Below are positions 23,901-34,890 of a stretch of DNA of 64,000 nt, piece after piece; position 1 is the first letter of the stretch, and every line of letters starts with the position of its first letter. Under the pieces are notes generated by a model that did no database searches, was not told the DNA's origin, and saw nothing but the letters and a program-made list of their open reading frames with translations. Where the stretch lies: the NCBI GenBank assembly GCA_949130485.1, contig OX422185.1:17177011-17241010 (forward strand), read 5' to 3'. The translations under genes were made by a program, and so were the position numbers. The DNA comes from Agelas oroides. Its lineage: Eukaryota; Porifera; Demospongiae; Agelasida; Agelasidae.

Positions 23901-24090
23901 GCCCATCGCAGTGTTGAACGGTTTCAAAGTCGTAATATTTACAGCTACGACAAAACTGGTTGTTACTACAAGTAACTGAGTACCTGTAAGCTAGCTAGAC
24001 TACTAGTGCAACCTTCGAAAAACAGCTGCGTTCACAAATAAACATACCGCTGACATAGCAACACAATGAAGCGCATGCACAAACAGGCTA
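21000..24090. other. Gene-poor, repeat-containing stretch
   Basis: I see no convincing exon. A degenerate exon-like block at 21463-21545 lies between CCTCCTCCAG and GTGTGAG. Its frame is broken by stops in one phase and only partly open in another (LIELAQGQSPILDSDQLE). A Tigger/pogo-like terminus (GTGGAACCCCGCTTAACAGA) starts at 21711 with degenerate internal GCGGACA repeats to about 21915. The rest is AT-rich unique sequence. Confidence 0.5.
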
Positions 24091-24094
24091 GAAG

Positions 24095-24225
24095 CCAGTT
24101 ATTAACTGCACCCTCGGGCTTTAGTTGATATATAAGCAACACTGCCCTCGGGGTGCGCCCTCAGGCGGTGTGCTTTATATATCTACCAAAGCCCTCGTGA
24201 GCGGTTAATAACTATAACATAAAGA
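24095..24225. repeat. Foldback element with TTATATATC arms
   Basis: GTTATTAACTGCACCCTCGG and GCTTTAGTTGATATATAA on the left pair imperfectly with TTATATATCTACCAAAGCCC and GCGGTTAATAACTATAAC on the right. Confidence 0.65.
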
Positions 24226-24261
24226 TAATGATATCCAGTACCTTATATGGTCATTTCTAAC

Positions 24262-24845
24262 TATACAAGACTTAAAAAATGTAAAAAGATGTAGGGATGG
24301 CATGCCAAAAAGTATGCAAATAAGGTAGGGATAATGCATGAAAGCAAAGGTCAACATATTGGCAAAGCCCCATCCCTACATCGTTTTCACACTACAGTTA
24401 GACAGTGCATGGGGGTCTTCCTAAAACGTACCACAAGTTCACAACCTTTACTGGCAGTTCATGGCTGTAGCCTTGTTCTCAGGCCACTTCCTCCTCCCAC
24501 GTGGTCTGGGAATGAGGCTAGTATGACCCTCTTGGTAGCATTATGTTATACGGAACCTCTTCAACAACTTAAGCAGTTAGTTGGAGTAGACTGCAGACTT
24601 ATCATAGTAAGTGTCTTTAAAGTATATGGCATGGTTTTAGCCTCGTCCCCAGGCCACTTTTCTTCTCCCACATGCCGGCTCAGAACGAGGCTAACATGAT
24701 CTAGCAGCATTGCATCAGCTGTAGTGTGAAAAAGATGTAGGGATGGGGCTTTGCCAATATGTTGACCTCCCTACCTTGTTTGCATACTTTTTGGCATGCC
24801 ATCCCTACATCTTTTTACATTTTTAATGTTTTTTAAATCTTGTTT
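24262..24845. mobile_element. Long-TIR element, AAGATGTAGGGATGG family, copy 1
   Basis: About 110 bp at the left (AATGTAAAAAGATGTAGGGA ... GGCAAAGCCCCATCCCTACA) is present inverted at the right end. The interior holds two TAGCC foldbacks (24468-24520, 24643-24695). A second copy is at 34891-35638 in a homologous setting. Confidence 0.8.
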
Positions 24846-25599
24846 CTGTACTTTTTTGATGTTAACCTCAGTTACAGTTAGACTTAAGCCTAAGGGGCCG
24901 TTCACAAACAGGTTTGTGTCACGCTTAACGTCAAATTGACGTTTAGGGGGGGAGGGGGTTTGGCATGTGACGTTATGAACCGCAGTATACTTGTACCGCG
25001 TGTTTGTTGGAGTTATTTTAAACTTGTTCGTGGGCAAAGCACGGCGCTATAGTCCTGACTGCAGCCGGGATCTACCAGGATCAGGAGTGTACAGGAGTCT
25101 CTGCTGGGTTTATGTACTTGACACTTTTATAGTAAGCTGTTCACTGTTCTGTGGTGTTTTGACAAGTTTTCGTTAAGGCTGGGGGGGAGGGGGGGTCTGG
25201 AGTTAACATCATAATGACGTTAAGCATGACACAAACCTAAGAAGAATATTTCAAGTGTAACCACAACACCAGAACTTGAAACGGTGTTGACAGTTTAGTA
25301 GTGGTTCCAGGCATGTAATAATAATGTGTAATATAGCCAGCTAGAACCTGATGAAGGGCCAACCACTCTCCCTACCAAACGTTGTGAAACAAATTTCATG
25401 ATTCAGTTGTCATGACGACTGACCAGCTGCAGCACAGAAAACTATCATACTGACAACTGACCATCCTAGCTTTACAGTTTACTAAAGCTGTGAGTAGGCT
25501 ATTTTTAGTGTAGCTACAAGTAGGTAGCGCCTTACCTACGTGGTGTTCATAAGCCTTGCCCAATGCCGCGGGGGGGGGGAAGACCGTGCCCGCTGGCCA

Positions 25600-25720
25600 T
25601 TGTGTACTAGTCTCGCTTCCAGACCAATGACCGTGGTCTTTGGTCTGGGAACGAGACTTCATGTGCGCATGCGTACAAAATTAGAAAATGGCGTCCTAAG
25701 CAACGGACAGCAGTCTCAGA
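25600..25720 (+). promoter_or_regulatory. Candidate TATA-less promoter (NRF1-like and YY1-like motifs)
   Basis: A hairpin (TCTCGCTTCCAGACC ... GGTCTGGGAACGAGA) is followed by TGCGCATGCGTAC, close to the NRF1 palindrome, and by AAAATGGCGTCC, a YY1-like site often found at start sites. A parallel block with the same motif order lies at 36005-36115. The motif identities come from general knowledge of metazoan promoters; function is inferred. Confidence 0.4.
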
Positions 25721-25776
25721 GTTAGTCTCGGAACCAGACCCTCGAAAAATCGAATGGATCCGAGACTATCTCAGAG

Positions 25777-27858
25777 ACTAGGGGCTAGAGACAGGAATAA
25801 AACCCATTAGTGAACTTTGACCTCTAGTGCATAATTGTGTATCTGAACGCGCGCGCACCGCGATTTACTTTTCTTGTTCCCAGTCTGTGCAATGCGACTG
25901 GTACATTAATGACTGACTGAAGAAATAGCTGGTGCAGAATTTGTGAAATTGCCCTCCACTAGCTACAAAGCACACATCTGTCCACCTCTGCCAATCCACA
26001 TCTCATCTTCAAACAACCCTGCAGGACCTGACTTCAATCAGAACCTCAACCTAACGTGTTTGCTCAGTTTTGTTCTTTATGTTCCTATCTTCCTTTTCTG
26101 AACTGCTGCATGTGCTGCCGACCCTGACTCTTAGCCTTTCTCAGTAGTATATCGTATTCCTCCCTCCAACCTACACCTGGCTCTTTCATTATCTGGTTTC
26201 ACCAATCTCTCTTAACCAAAACTTCCAGAATCTCTGTCCACATCTCTCTTCTTCTTTTTCCAGCCCATCTCCCCACAAACTGCTTCTTATGCCACTGTTC
26301 TAATAGCTCCCACAGCAATTTTCTTCCACCCTATCCTGTACAACCTGTAACTCTATTACTAAGAAGTATTATCATGGCTCAATTAATGTAGAAACACTGA
26401 GTTTAGGACAAGGAGCATAATGTTATTGTTACAATTTGTGAATGAAGTTGACAGGTTACACAAGCAAAAAGGACGTTCTGCCTGCTGAGCACATTTGTAC
26501 TCCAGTGTGAGTGATATCCCTCTGTAGCTCCAACACAGCTGCACGAAGTCCTGAAATGAAAGATACAAAGCATTAGAAGTGTCAGGCAAAGTATACCAAT
26601 CAAATTCTGCTCTGAGCTATGCATGGATTGACTCACTGTGTACATATTTAGGTGGCATCTATATACAAACCATTTTTCCAAATAATGTAACTGTGACATG
26701 AATTTGTGATCCCCCTCCCCTATCCTCATAATGTCATGCCTACCATCAAATGCTGATCAGACACTGCCCTCAAATAGCAGGTGCACAATTGGAAGTAAAA
26801 CGTCCTTGAATAGTAGCCATGGCCAGTGTATGAAACAGATGATGGTCATCTAGCTATAGCACTAAGGCTACTGTGGGATATTCCATTTCGTAATTGTAAC
26901 AGGCTTATTTTAATGAGTCTACTAGTCTGGCAAAGCTGGACCCAAGCGCACAGCACAAGGATCTGGTCTAATGTCTATACCTGACCTGTGCATCATGGAA
27001 TGTGTATTAACTGGTTATTATAAGCTTATTCATGATATGAATGTCATTATAACACGGGAATCGATGTACATTCTTTCTGCCTACGTCTGAAACGCGATTG
27101 ACAAGCAGTACAATGTTATCTTGGCTGTGTACTGAATACAGGCAGTAAACTACCAGGGCTGAGCTTACCAAACGGAAGGGGAAGGAAGCCAGGCAGAGAT
27201 ACATCCCTTAGCCTGTGGAAAGAACAGCGATGCCATCACGCTCTTGCAGGAAGGTAGTTTACTAATAACTTTAGCTGTTCTTCCTCCAAACTATGGTAGA
27301 CTAAGGTTGCTAGATACAGCCTTTGCGCTTCCATTCAAAGCTGACATATCAACCAGATGTTCTATATACATTCCTGTGGCGTTCCGCAATTTGATTGGAG
27401 CTGCAATATAGACCAGACCCTCACACGCTTCGCCAGACTATGAGTCTACCTCCCTCACTCTTAACGTCAGAATGTTATTTTTGGGAAAAAATAGTTTGTA
27501 AACTGCCCCCTTACTGTTAGAAATGAACTTCCTCTTCACTTTAGGTCATGTGTATAAAACTTGACATCATAACTGGCCAGTGGGGAACTGGTTTTACCAA
27601 CTCTGTATATTTTCAATAAAAAGGTAACTTACTTCCATGAAATAAATTTACTATAGCTAGTGTCATCTATGTAGCTACCCTAGATCTACGCAGCTACAAT
27701 ACTCACCTCAATATTATCAATCTTCCTCGAATGGAAATGCCACGTGGCACTGGCCTCACCTGGGTCTGCATGGAACGAGGTTTTCGCATTGGTTTGGAAC
27801 CGCAGCGTAAAAGGTCAAAGTTCACTAATGGGTTTTATTCCTGTCTCTAGCCGCTAGT
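25777..27858. mobile_element. TIR transposon, 47-bp TIRs, 8-bp target duplication
   Basis: The left terminus ACTAGGGGCTAGAGACAGGA (continuing to TGAACTTTGACCT) is repeated inverted at the right end (AGGTCAAAGTTCA to GCCGCTAGT) with a single difference over about 47 bp. TCTCAGAG flanks it at 25769-25776 and 27859-27866. Eight-base duplications occur in hAT, P and Merlin groups. The superfamily is unresolved because I see no transposase frame in the 2.1-kb interior. Confidence 0.85.
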
Positions 27859-27874
27859 TCTCAGAGTGTTGTGA

Positions 27875-27973
27875 ATGGCTTTTGTTGACCAGGGTAAATT
27901 TGAAGCTATGAAGACGCTGAGTGGTTGGGAAGCTGCGGGCTGTGATGAGCATCAGTTTTGTGCTAAAATCAAG
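27875..27973 (+). CDS. Candidate first coding exon of a small unidentified gene
   Basis: An ATG opens 33 codons, MAFVDQGKFEAMKTLSGWEA followed by AGCDEHQF, and ends at a strong donor, AAG|GTGAGT. Upstream, once the transposon at 25777-27858 is set aside, lies the candidate promoter at 25600-25720. A homologous but degenerate copy of promoter, exon and donor is at 36005-36235. No further exon was found. It could be a gene fragment carried by a repeat. Confidence 0.35.
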
Positions 27974-28994
27974 GTGAGTACTTGAGCCGTTTCAAGTGGT
28001 CTGAACAAAGAATACGAAAAATGGCACTTTCGCTACCGCGCACTTTTACGTTTAGCCATAGATTATGGTTTAGCTGTCTTCCGCGTGGCTTTTGGCCACT
28101 TATATGGGATCAATCGTACTTGACGGACCAAGCGCGCTACGAAGTCCGGAAGCCATACGAATGCTAGTGGCCACACCCTCATGCCTTGTGATGTGTACAT
28201 TAGTAATGTTTGTCATGTTTAAACCCACACAAATCATGGTGCACCACTTGTTTACACAGGCACACACATGATGAGGCCTGGTATCAAGTTCTGGGATTGT
28301 TTATGCAGTCATGCACATTTTTGCTGGTTGCATACACAATAATTATTTCTTCCATCCTAAAGGTATGAGATTGGAGGGTGAAATCAACACCAGACACTAG
28401 ACTGAAGGGAAAAGCAGCCTGAGATGTTGAAGACGCTAAACAAATCCTCATATGAGGAGAGGTAAAAAGGGCTAGATCAGAGATCTGGAAAAGAGAGAGA
28501 GGAGAGTTAATATACCATTCGCATAGGGCACAACTTAGGATCCAAATGCAGCAACAGCATGCAGACAGAAGACTCAGCTGCCTCCACATACTCTTGTCAA
28601 ACTTCTTTCCTGACTTCTGAACATGTCACATGCATGGTGATAATGAATGGCTTTTAGCACTGGACTCCAAATTATTTACCTCAGTGTTAATTCTGATTCT
28701 AGCTGCTCAATCTGTCTGCTCATTTCTGCTCAATGAACTGTTTATGTGTATCATTTCTAATATTTGTAATATGTTTGTCATCACATTCTTCGCATAACCG
28801 CGTACAAGAGGTATCAATGATACATAAGTAAAACGAATATTTGTTATAAAAAATTGGTGACTACTAACAACAGCACTGCATGTGAATGATACCCCTCAAC
28901 AGGTCAGATTATAAACATAAAGTGCTAAAATGCCTGACATAGATTTTGGGGTAGAAATGAGTCCGACATGTGACAGCGCCCTCGGCTCTAATCA

Positions 28995-29195
28995 TCATGG
29001 GTGCTGAGTTTCTTGCACTGGCGTGTGCCAGCAATCTTCATTTTCTTGCTCATCGTTGGGCTCGTCTGGTGAAACCGCTGCACATGTGCAGTGTACGTGC
29101 ACAATGATGGTTGGTACTCGTGGCTGTACAGCCTGCAGCTGTAGCAGCAACATGACAAAATACATAGCGCTCGTAACAGTAAGCACAAACAGCAT
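28995..29195 (-). CDS. Short ORF with hydrophobic N-terminus, paralogue of 52445-52741
   Basis: The ATG at 29195 opens 66 codons. A hydrophobic segment (MLFVLTVTSAMYFVMLLLQL) is followed by AVQPRVPTIIVHVHCTCAAV, an acidic stretch and TPVQETQHP. The ORF at 52741-52445 shares the order hydrophobic segment, VQPR, VVHVHxTC, acidic linker and TPVQETQ. Conservation at protein level in two places 23 kb apart argues for a real peptide, secreted or membrane-anchored. I do not recognise the family. An earlier alternative start at 29219 lacks ATG. Confidence 0.4.
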   Translation of the reverse strand: MLFVLTVTSAMYFVMLLLQLQAVQPRVPTIIVHVHCTCAAVSPDEPNDEQENEDCWHTPVQETQHP

Positions 29196-30479
29196 TCTGA
29201 ATAGGCTACTCTTTGCCAATCTCGCTCAGGTTGTACGTGTTAGCGCCGAGACAGCAATACAAAGGTATTGCATAGTGGGTAATATATCTGACGACGCAGC
29301 CCCATCCACTTGCATCATACGCGTAACTCTGACGCTTTGCACGTGCTAGTTCGATACCAAACTGTGGAGATGTACTAACAGACACTGGGCTGTGTCCCAA
29401 GTGTAGTAAGGGCGCTAGTCATATTTCAAAGATATCGAAATCATATTCCATTGGTCTCAGTACTGCCACAGTAACAGTCGTAGCACAGTTTACCAAATTG
29501 TTTCACGGACAACCCAGTCTAAAATTTTAGCAGGCCAAAAACAAATGAATATCATTAAGCTCTAGCTCTAGTATATACTTTATCAGTGATTCAGTTTCCA
29601 ATTTGAGTATATATTGATATTGTTTAGCTAAAAAATTACTGCTGATGGCACACAGTAGGTTGCTTAGCAACCGGCCATGTAATACCTAACTAGCCGTAGT
29701 ATTGTACTGGGTAAGCTGTGGTAGCCCAAAATAAGTTAAGAGGCTGAATTGTGTGGGCAGCACACTCCAGATAAGTAATCTCTCTAATGCTAGCTGTCTC
29801 ACTTTGTACATTGGTATGTTGGTTGTTTATCCAAAACATAAAAAGCTGTTTGTTTGTTTGTTTGTTTGTTTATCCCTGATATCAAGCTTTGTGCTATGAG
29901 TCACATGTACTGCGGTCTGAATGTGCAATGAAATCCGAGGTTAAATCATTAACAACGAACTGCAAAATATGGGTCAGATAGAGATAGGGATTGTTGAGCG
30001 ATAGATTACTATTTGCGCAGCATGAAACTGCAAATTATGGGCTTTGCATCTCTGTTGTGTCAGCATAAAGTGCATGTATGAACAATCTTCCATCTCCCTG
30101 GCCTACATATATGTTGTACATATAGTCCTCACTTGAAGCAGGTAGCTATGTGTTCCTGGTAGTAGACATATACCTTCTCTGTGATCCAGTCCTCAATTTG
30201 AGTGCAGTTGTTGCAATACTAGCAGCAGCAGTCATATACTCATCTGTGAGTGTGGTTTGGAATATAGCTAATAGTCAGTTTGTCTAGTAAGTAAACCGCA
30301 AAATGAAAGGTTAAGTTTAGAGATGATGGCACAGTGTATATACTATAGATTCCAGTAAAACTAAACAGATATCCAGATAATCCGTTTGCAAAACTAGTAT
30401 GACAGAAGCCAGACTTGGTTCTTAAAAGTTTTACCATTCTTATTACTGAGGGGGTCCAAAACTTGCATATACATGTACT

Positions 30480-30718
30480 AGGATTTTTGTATAGGGTGAC
30501 CATTCTCATGAGGTTTAGAACATGTATAGAATAGAAACTTTGCAGGGGGTGACCATTCTTATGAGGGGGTCCCCATTTTCCCATGTAAATCAGTAACCCG
30601 GGGTTCCCAATCTCATGGTAAAATGGTCACCCGGGTGACCAAAATTTTAAATTTCCCCGTGAGATTAGTCACCCAGGGTGCCTAAAAATGGGGGTCCCTA
30701 ATCTCACATGACACCGGT
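30480..30718 (+). repeat. GGGTGACC / TCACCCGG repeat ending in TGACA-CCGG
   Basis: It contains repeated modules GGGTGACCATTCTCATGAGG and GTGAGATTAGTCACCC, and ends TCTCACATGACA followed by CCGG. The same modules and the same GACA-CCGG end recur at 33768-33878, on the other side of the Ulp1/integrase gene, and a related element occurs at 63058-63493. Confidence 0.6.
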
Positions 30719-31097
30719 ACGCGTTGCCTCCAGCTTCTAATTAACGCACAACGACTAGGCGGTGACGTAATTCGTAATAGACACCATTGTGTGGGCTCAT
30801 TCAATTAGAACCCAGATTCTCAGCCATGACGTCAAAAAATTAATTGAGTTACTATTTCAACAGGCTTCTTCCTTGCTGTAAAAATACTCGGAAACATGGA
30901 CGTCTTGAGTCTTTTCAAAAAATTGTGAAATCAGTAAGAGTTCTATAGTATATGGTGGTTAGCAACTTTTGTTACTCATCGTCACCAAACATGCAAAAAT
31001 TGACAAAATCACTTTGCAGACAAAAACAGAACCTTTTTATACTTTGGTGCAATACTTTAAAAAACAGAGTCCACAATGTCATAAATTACAATAATGC

Positions 31098-31640
31098 TTA
31101 TTTGCAGTTAGAACAAAACCAGTCATCATCAGGGGGCTTTATGACTTTCGCACATCTATAGTGAAACCAGACACCACACTGGTCACACTGGATCATGTTC
31201 TGGAATGAGTCAGGTTTCTTGCATGGGCAGTACACAACAATAACAAAGTTTTGTGAAGCTGGTCTAGTAACACAAAGTTTTTTACTCTGTGGAAATCTTG
31301 TTAATTTCTTCTGCTCAAAGCACTTGATGAGGTGTGCTCTCAGACGACTCTCATTAAATGTCAGTAAGCCAATGTCACTTCTGACAGCTGCGTGGTATGC
31401 TGCTGCAATGCTGAACAGCCCACAGTTGTTAGTCCCTTGTTGTTGCTGGATAGGCACCACTGACACGAGTAAGCCATTCAACCTAATAAGTGGCTTGTGT
31501 AGAGTTGAGCAATCTGGAGCTCGGCACTAGGTGTTAGAGTGCCATTGAACAGGGAGTCAAAGAGGTATACTTCTCCATTAATCATGGCAGTGGTAATCCA
31601 GTGCTGTCGCTCTTCCACAAAAAAGATCTGGACAGCTATA
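31098..31640 (-). pseudogene. Ulp1-type protease and PHD finger exon, frame-shifted
   Basis: After the acceptor TATATATAG the frame reads VQIFFVEERQHWITTAMING and YLFDSLFNGTLTP, giving the His and Asp of a C48 protease. It reaches a stop just after SHLLG. The next frame carries VVPIQQQQGTNNCGLFSIAA, with the Gln and catalytic Cys, then a PHD finger with eight metal ligands (CPC, CDQC, HYRC, CSNC). One missing base near 31483 accounts for the break. Confidence 0.7.
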
Positions 31641-31708
31641 TATAAAAAAGAAAACATGTCTTTAATAGCTTGAACTTTTACATGTGCATATAAAGTTTCT
31701 ACAATTAC

Positions 31709-31838
31709 CTGAACACTTGACACTGGTCACCGAGGGAAATTTCTTGAGCTGTAGAAGAAGAGTACTGTGGCAGCCTTGGAGATGAGGGGGAGATTTCTCG
31801 GGCTGGGTGTCAGAGGGAGGGGGAGATTTCTCAGAGTC
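31709..31838 (-). CDS. Integrase gene: linker exon with duplicated 5' edge
   Basis: The exon leaves in phase 1. Its acceptor and first codons (A-tract, GTATGCAG or GTATACAG, then DSEK...DTQ) copy those of the exon at 32330, so the acceptor plus exon start has been duplicated in tandem. It continues as KKFPSVTSVKC towards the protease domain. Confidence 0.6.
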
Positions 31839-31934
31839 CTGTATGCAAAAAAAAAATACGATTATTATGTGGCGTTGTGAACGAAACTATTGTATCGTTT
31901 GAGATGTACATGTATCTTACATTTAGTGACTTAC

Positions 31935-32330
31935 TTCTTGTGCCCGTTTGACATATTCTTTGAGTCGTGCAATGTTGGCCTTTTTCTTCAGCACCATTCC
32001 AGCCTGGTTGGACAACTCATATAAGCCCTTTCCAAGATCTCTGTGGATGGTATAAGGCCCTAACCAGAGAGGCTCAAGCTTTCCTCCCTTGCGCTGCTTC
32101 TGCATAGTGTTTTCTAACAACACTACAGTTCCAACTTTGAGGACTTTAGGCTGATGCTTTCTATCATATTCCTCTTTCTGCTTTTTCTGTGCTGCTGTGA
32201 TGTTTTCTTCAGCTTTGCTAAACGCTTGCTTGCGTGCTGCAAGTAGCGCCTCAATGAGAGTATCAGTGTCTCTGGAAGTGGTGCTTTCATCCGATTGGGT
32301 GTCTGGTGGAGTAGGAGTTTTCTCAGAGTC
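31935..32330 (-). CDS. Integrase gene: C-terminal GPY/F module exon
   Basis: Phase-0 exon of 132 codons, acceptor TTTGTATACAG, donor GTAAGT. An acidic Ser/Thr linker is followed by a Lys-rich helix (EEYDRKHQPKVLKVGTVVLL) and GGKLEPLWLGPYTIHRDLGK, the GPY/F beta-module found after integrase cores, then IARLKEYVKRAQE. Confidence 0.75.
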
Positions 32331-32455
32331 CTGTATACAAAAAAAAAATTACTGTTCACAACCACATGTATAACACACATGACTTCAAACACATCTACAC
32401 ATACGTATACACACATGACATCAAACAATGATTATTCATAACACACATAACTTAC

Positions 32456-32827
32456 ATCATGCTTTTCACAATCACCCATACTACTCTTGGGTCCGACATC
32501 GTTATGGATCGGGAGTCTCATTTCCTGCTGGAAAAGCATGAAGTAGGGAGAGAACTTTGTTGATCTCTGTCGTGATGCCCTGTAGCCTAACAGAACTGTG
32601 TCTATCTTCATATCCCAGTCTGAGTGAGATTCGTCCGTGATCTTGGCCAGGCATCTTGAAAGTGTTTGGTTGAAGCGCTCTGTCAGTCCATTGCTCTGTG
32701 GATGATAGGCACTAGTTATCCTGTGATCAGTGTTGGTGATTTGGTACAGCTCGGATGACAATTCATTTACAAACTCTCTGCCTTGGTCTGTGATCAGAGT
32801 CTCGGGGCAACCCATTCGACACATGAC
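32456..32827 (-). CDS. Integrase gene: second half of catalytic core
   Basis: Phase-0 exon of 124 codons, acceptor TTCTCATAG, donor GTAAGT. It contains CPETLITDQGREFVNELSS (second Asp), HRITSAYHPQSNGLTERFNQ (catalytic Glu) and the LLGYRASRQRSTKFSPYFML helix, all hallmarks of Ty3/Ginger-type integrases. Confidence 0.8.
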
Positions 32828-32982
32828 CTATGAGAACAAAAACAGATATTAATATCACCCAGGATGTGGTCAGCTGTACTACACTCCTATCAATAATATG
32901 CTATGCTCTCACCTATTATGCTAGCATATTGTGCTTACTCCTACTTAAAGTACCCAATAACATGCTAATGATAGAAACTTAC

Positions 32983-33227
32983 AGAGTAAATGAACCTTGC
33001 CACTCCAACAGCTGATTTGTTTGGAAGTGGTGCTGCCTCAGCCCACTTTGTGAAATAGTCTGTGAGAGTTACTATGTACTGATTTCCTCTAGACGTCTTA
33101 GGCAATGGGCCAATCAAATCCATACCCACTTGAGACCATAGCTTTGATGGAACTGGAATTGGCCTTAGAGACCCTGGAGCCTTCTGCAGCTTGTGATTGT
33201 TTCTTTGACATATATCACACGAGCAAA
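32983..33227 (-). CDS. Integrase gene: first half of catalytic core
   Basis: The exon has 81 codons after two completing bases, with donor GTAAGT. It starts CSCDICQRNNHKLQKAPGSL and includes WSQVGMDLIGPLPKTSRGNQ with the first catalytic Asp, then TDYFTKWAEAAPLPNKSA. It joins in phase 0 to the next exon. Confidence 0.75.
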
Positions 33228-33333
33228 CTTGAAAAAAATAATGAGATTATTATCAATCTTTAGGACACATGACACATACACATACTGTACGGACACAAGC
33301 TAGATATGTAGTGTTAGTGCATGTAGTACTTAC

Positions 33334-33493
33334 ATATTGCTTGACATCATTATAGTTAGTCCTGGCCAGTAATATTTTGAGGAAACCAAGTCCAAAGTGC
33401 GGTTGATTCCAAAATGGCTGCTGTTGTGGATGCTCTCCATGACTCTGCTCCTCTTGTTCACATCCTCCACCACCAATCTTTCCTCTGTTACTC
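33334..33493 (-). pseudogene. Integrase gene: HHCC zinc-module exon
   Basis: The acceptor TCTTACAG and donor GTAAGT bound it. It reads VTEERLVVEDVNKRSRVMES, then IHNSSHFGIN and KYYWPGLT. After YWPGLT the expected family pattern continues only in a shifted frame (NDVKQY), consistent with a one-base loss. The Cys pair is completed in the next exon. Confidence 0.65.
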
Positions 33494-33767
33494 CTGTAAG
33501 ATCAAGTAAAGTGTATCAATCAGTAAGATTCCATCATTGAATGGCGTCATCATGCTGTATGAGTTAGTGCTCGAAAACAATGGCAACTTGCATGCACCGT
33601 CGTCTCCTCCATCGTCCAGATTGTAGTTTGTGTAGCTTACAGCTACTTGGACTCTTTTATAAGCCATAGATACTCCTTGACAGCTGTTGAGATCCTTGAC
33701 AGGTTTAGACTCTCTCTACGCTATTAACCTTCAGTGAAAGTTCAAACGCTTCAAAGGGTCAAAGGGT

Positions 33768-33882
33768 ACCGTAACCAACTTAGGGGGTTACCATCCTCAC
33801 GAGGGGGATACCAATCTACCGTGAGATTTGTCACCGGGGGTGCCCAATCTCACGGGGTGACCAGAATTTTACGACACCGGCC
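33768..33882 (+). repeat. GTGAGATTTGTCACC repeat ending in GACA-CCGG
   Basis: It shares GTGAGAT-TGTCACC, GGGTGCC and TCTCAC modules with 30480-30718 in the same orientation, and ends TTTTACGACA followed by CCGG. Together the two blocks flank the integrase/protease gene. Confidence 0.6.
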
Positions 33883-34770
33883 CTGATGTAGCGACCAGGT
33901 AGCTTTTGGTGCTGACATGCTATTTGTAGTAACAGTGGAACCCTTGTTGGCATTTAAAATTGTATACGGGACCTAGACACTGAGCTGAAGTAAGCTGCAG
34001 CAGGACTGGTCATATAGTAAGTGATGTAGTATTTATAAACTTTAAGGTGGCACGGTCGTCCCTCGGCGGAGGTTAACGAAAACATAAACTTGGGTTACAG
34101 TCAGGACCAGGGTTACTCCTAGTTTCAGGGTTAGGGTTTGGTTTAGGGCAATCTTGCTTTGCCTAATTTTAAAAAGGGTTTTAGTAGCTCATTAATATAT
34201 TCATGACCCCAAATTGCCACTCGATGGACGCATCTACACGCTCACTGTAGGTAGCGTCCCAACCACCAATGTATCTCAAATCAATCTATGCCAGCTTTTG
34301 TTCAAAGCTACTCTCAAAGTCAGGCTAGACTCATGTTTGTCACTACTCTTGGAATGGACAACTTTGACTGCACCAAAATGAATGCACATTTCGAAAAATT
34401 CACAGCTTGTCTACAGGAGGGGCTCATTCACGAGTGGAAGCAAGCATTACTAGCCCCACCTCTCCCCCTTATGTCGCTAAACAACTCACGGCTCTGTTCC
34501 ACACACAGCCACCGTTCAGCTCCCTTGTCTGTCAGACTGTAGCACAAACGATAAATTGCGTATTCTAGTTAAAGCCCAGCCCAGCACTCGAAGCACCTGG
34601 CCACGGTCACCAACTAGACTAGGCATACGGCCGCGAGACCTGGGCCTACTCAACAAATACAGTCTTGGCCACTGTGGCCTTTCTGCTGCTTCTAGACACA
34701 AGCTTGCTTCCACAAGCAGGCATCACGCACTACTCACAGCTACTGACACTACAGCACTCTACTAAACTCC

Positions 34771-34772
<2 letters not shown>

Positions 34773-34814
<42 letters not shown>

Positions 34815-34860
34815 TCGATCTAAGCTTATCTTCAAAGTTCCGAGCACCACATGAAGGGTG
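34773..34860 (-). mobile_element. Stub of a LINE-like retrotransposon with poly(A), minus strand
   Basis: A tract of about 40 T, then AAGTCGATCTAAGCTTA and AAAGTTCCGAGCACCACATG. Read on the minus strand, this is the last 50 bases of the endonuclease frame found whole at 38120-39031, followed by poly(A). Confidence 0.7.
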
Positions 34861-34890
34861 CCGCCAGGCCACATCTTAACTAACTTAATT

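Larger units (their letters stand above)
31098..33493 (-). pseudogene. Integrase - Ulp1 protease - PHD finger gene (Ginger-like transposon or derived gene), decaying
   Basis: Reading leftwards, five candidate exons join with correct phases, followed by the last exons: 33493-33334, 33227-32983, 32827-32456, 32330-31935, 31838-31709, then 31640-31098. Domains in order are an HHCC zinc-binding module (IHNSSHFGINRT ... CSCDICQ), a retroviral-type integrase core with the first Asp in GMDLIGPLP, the second in LITDQGREF and the Glu in NGLTERFN, a GPY/F module (KLEPLWLGPY), a C48/Ulp1-type protease (RQHWIT, LFDSLFNG, QQQQGTNNCGLFS) and a PHD finger (CPCKK to FCSNCK). Integrase plus Ulp1-type protease plus PHD is reported for Ginger-class DNA transposons. 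Frame losses near 33345 and 31483 indicate decay. Confidence 0.7.

Noticed and set aside
34288-34542. 84-codon frame conserved in both TTAA element copies (also 37627-37881)
   Set aside because: The copies are almost identical DNA, so the shared frame is not independent evidence; no domain is visible.
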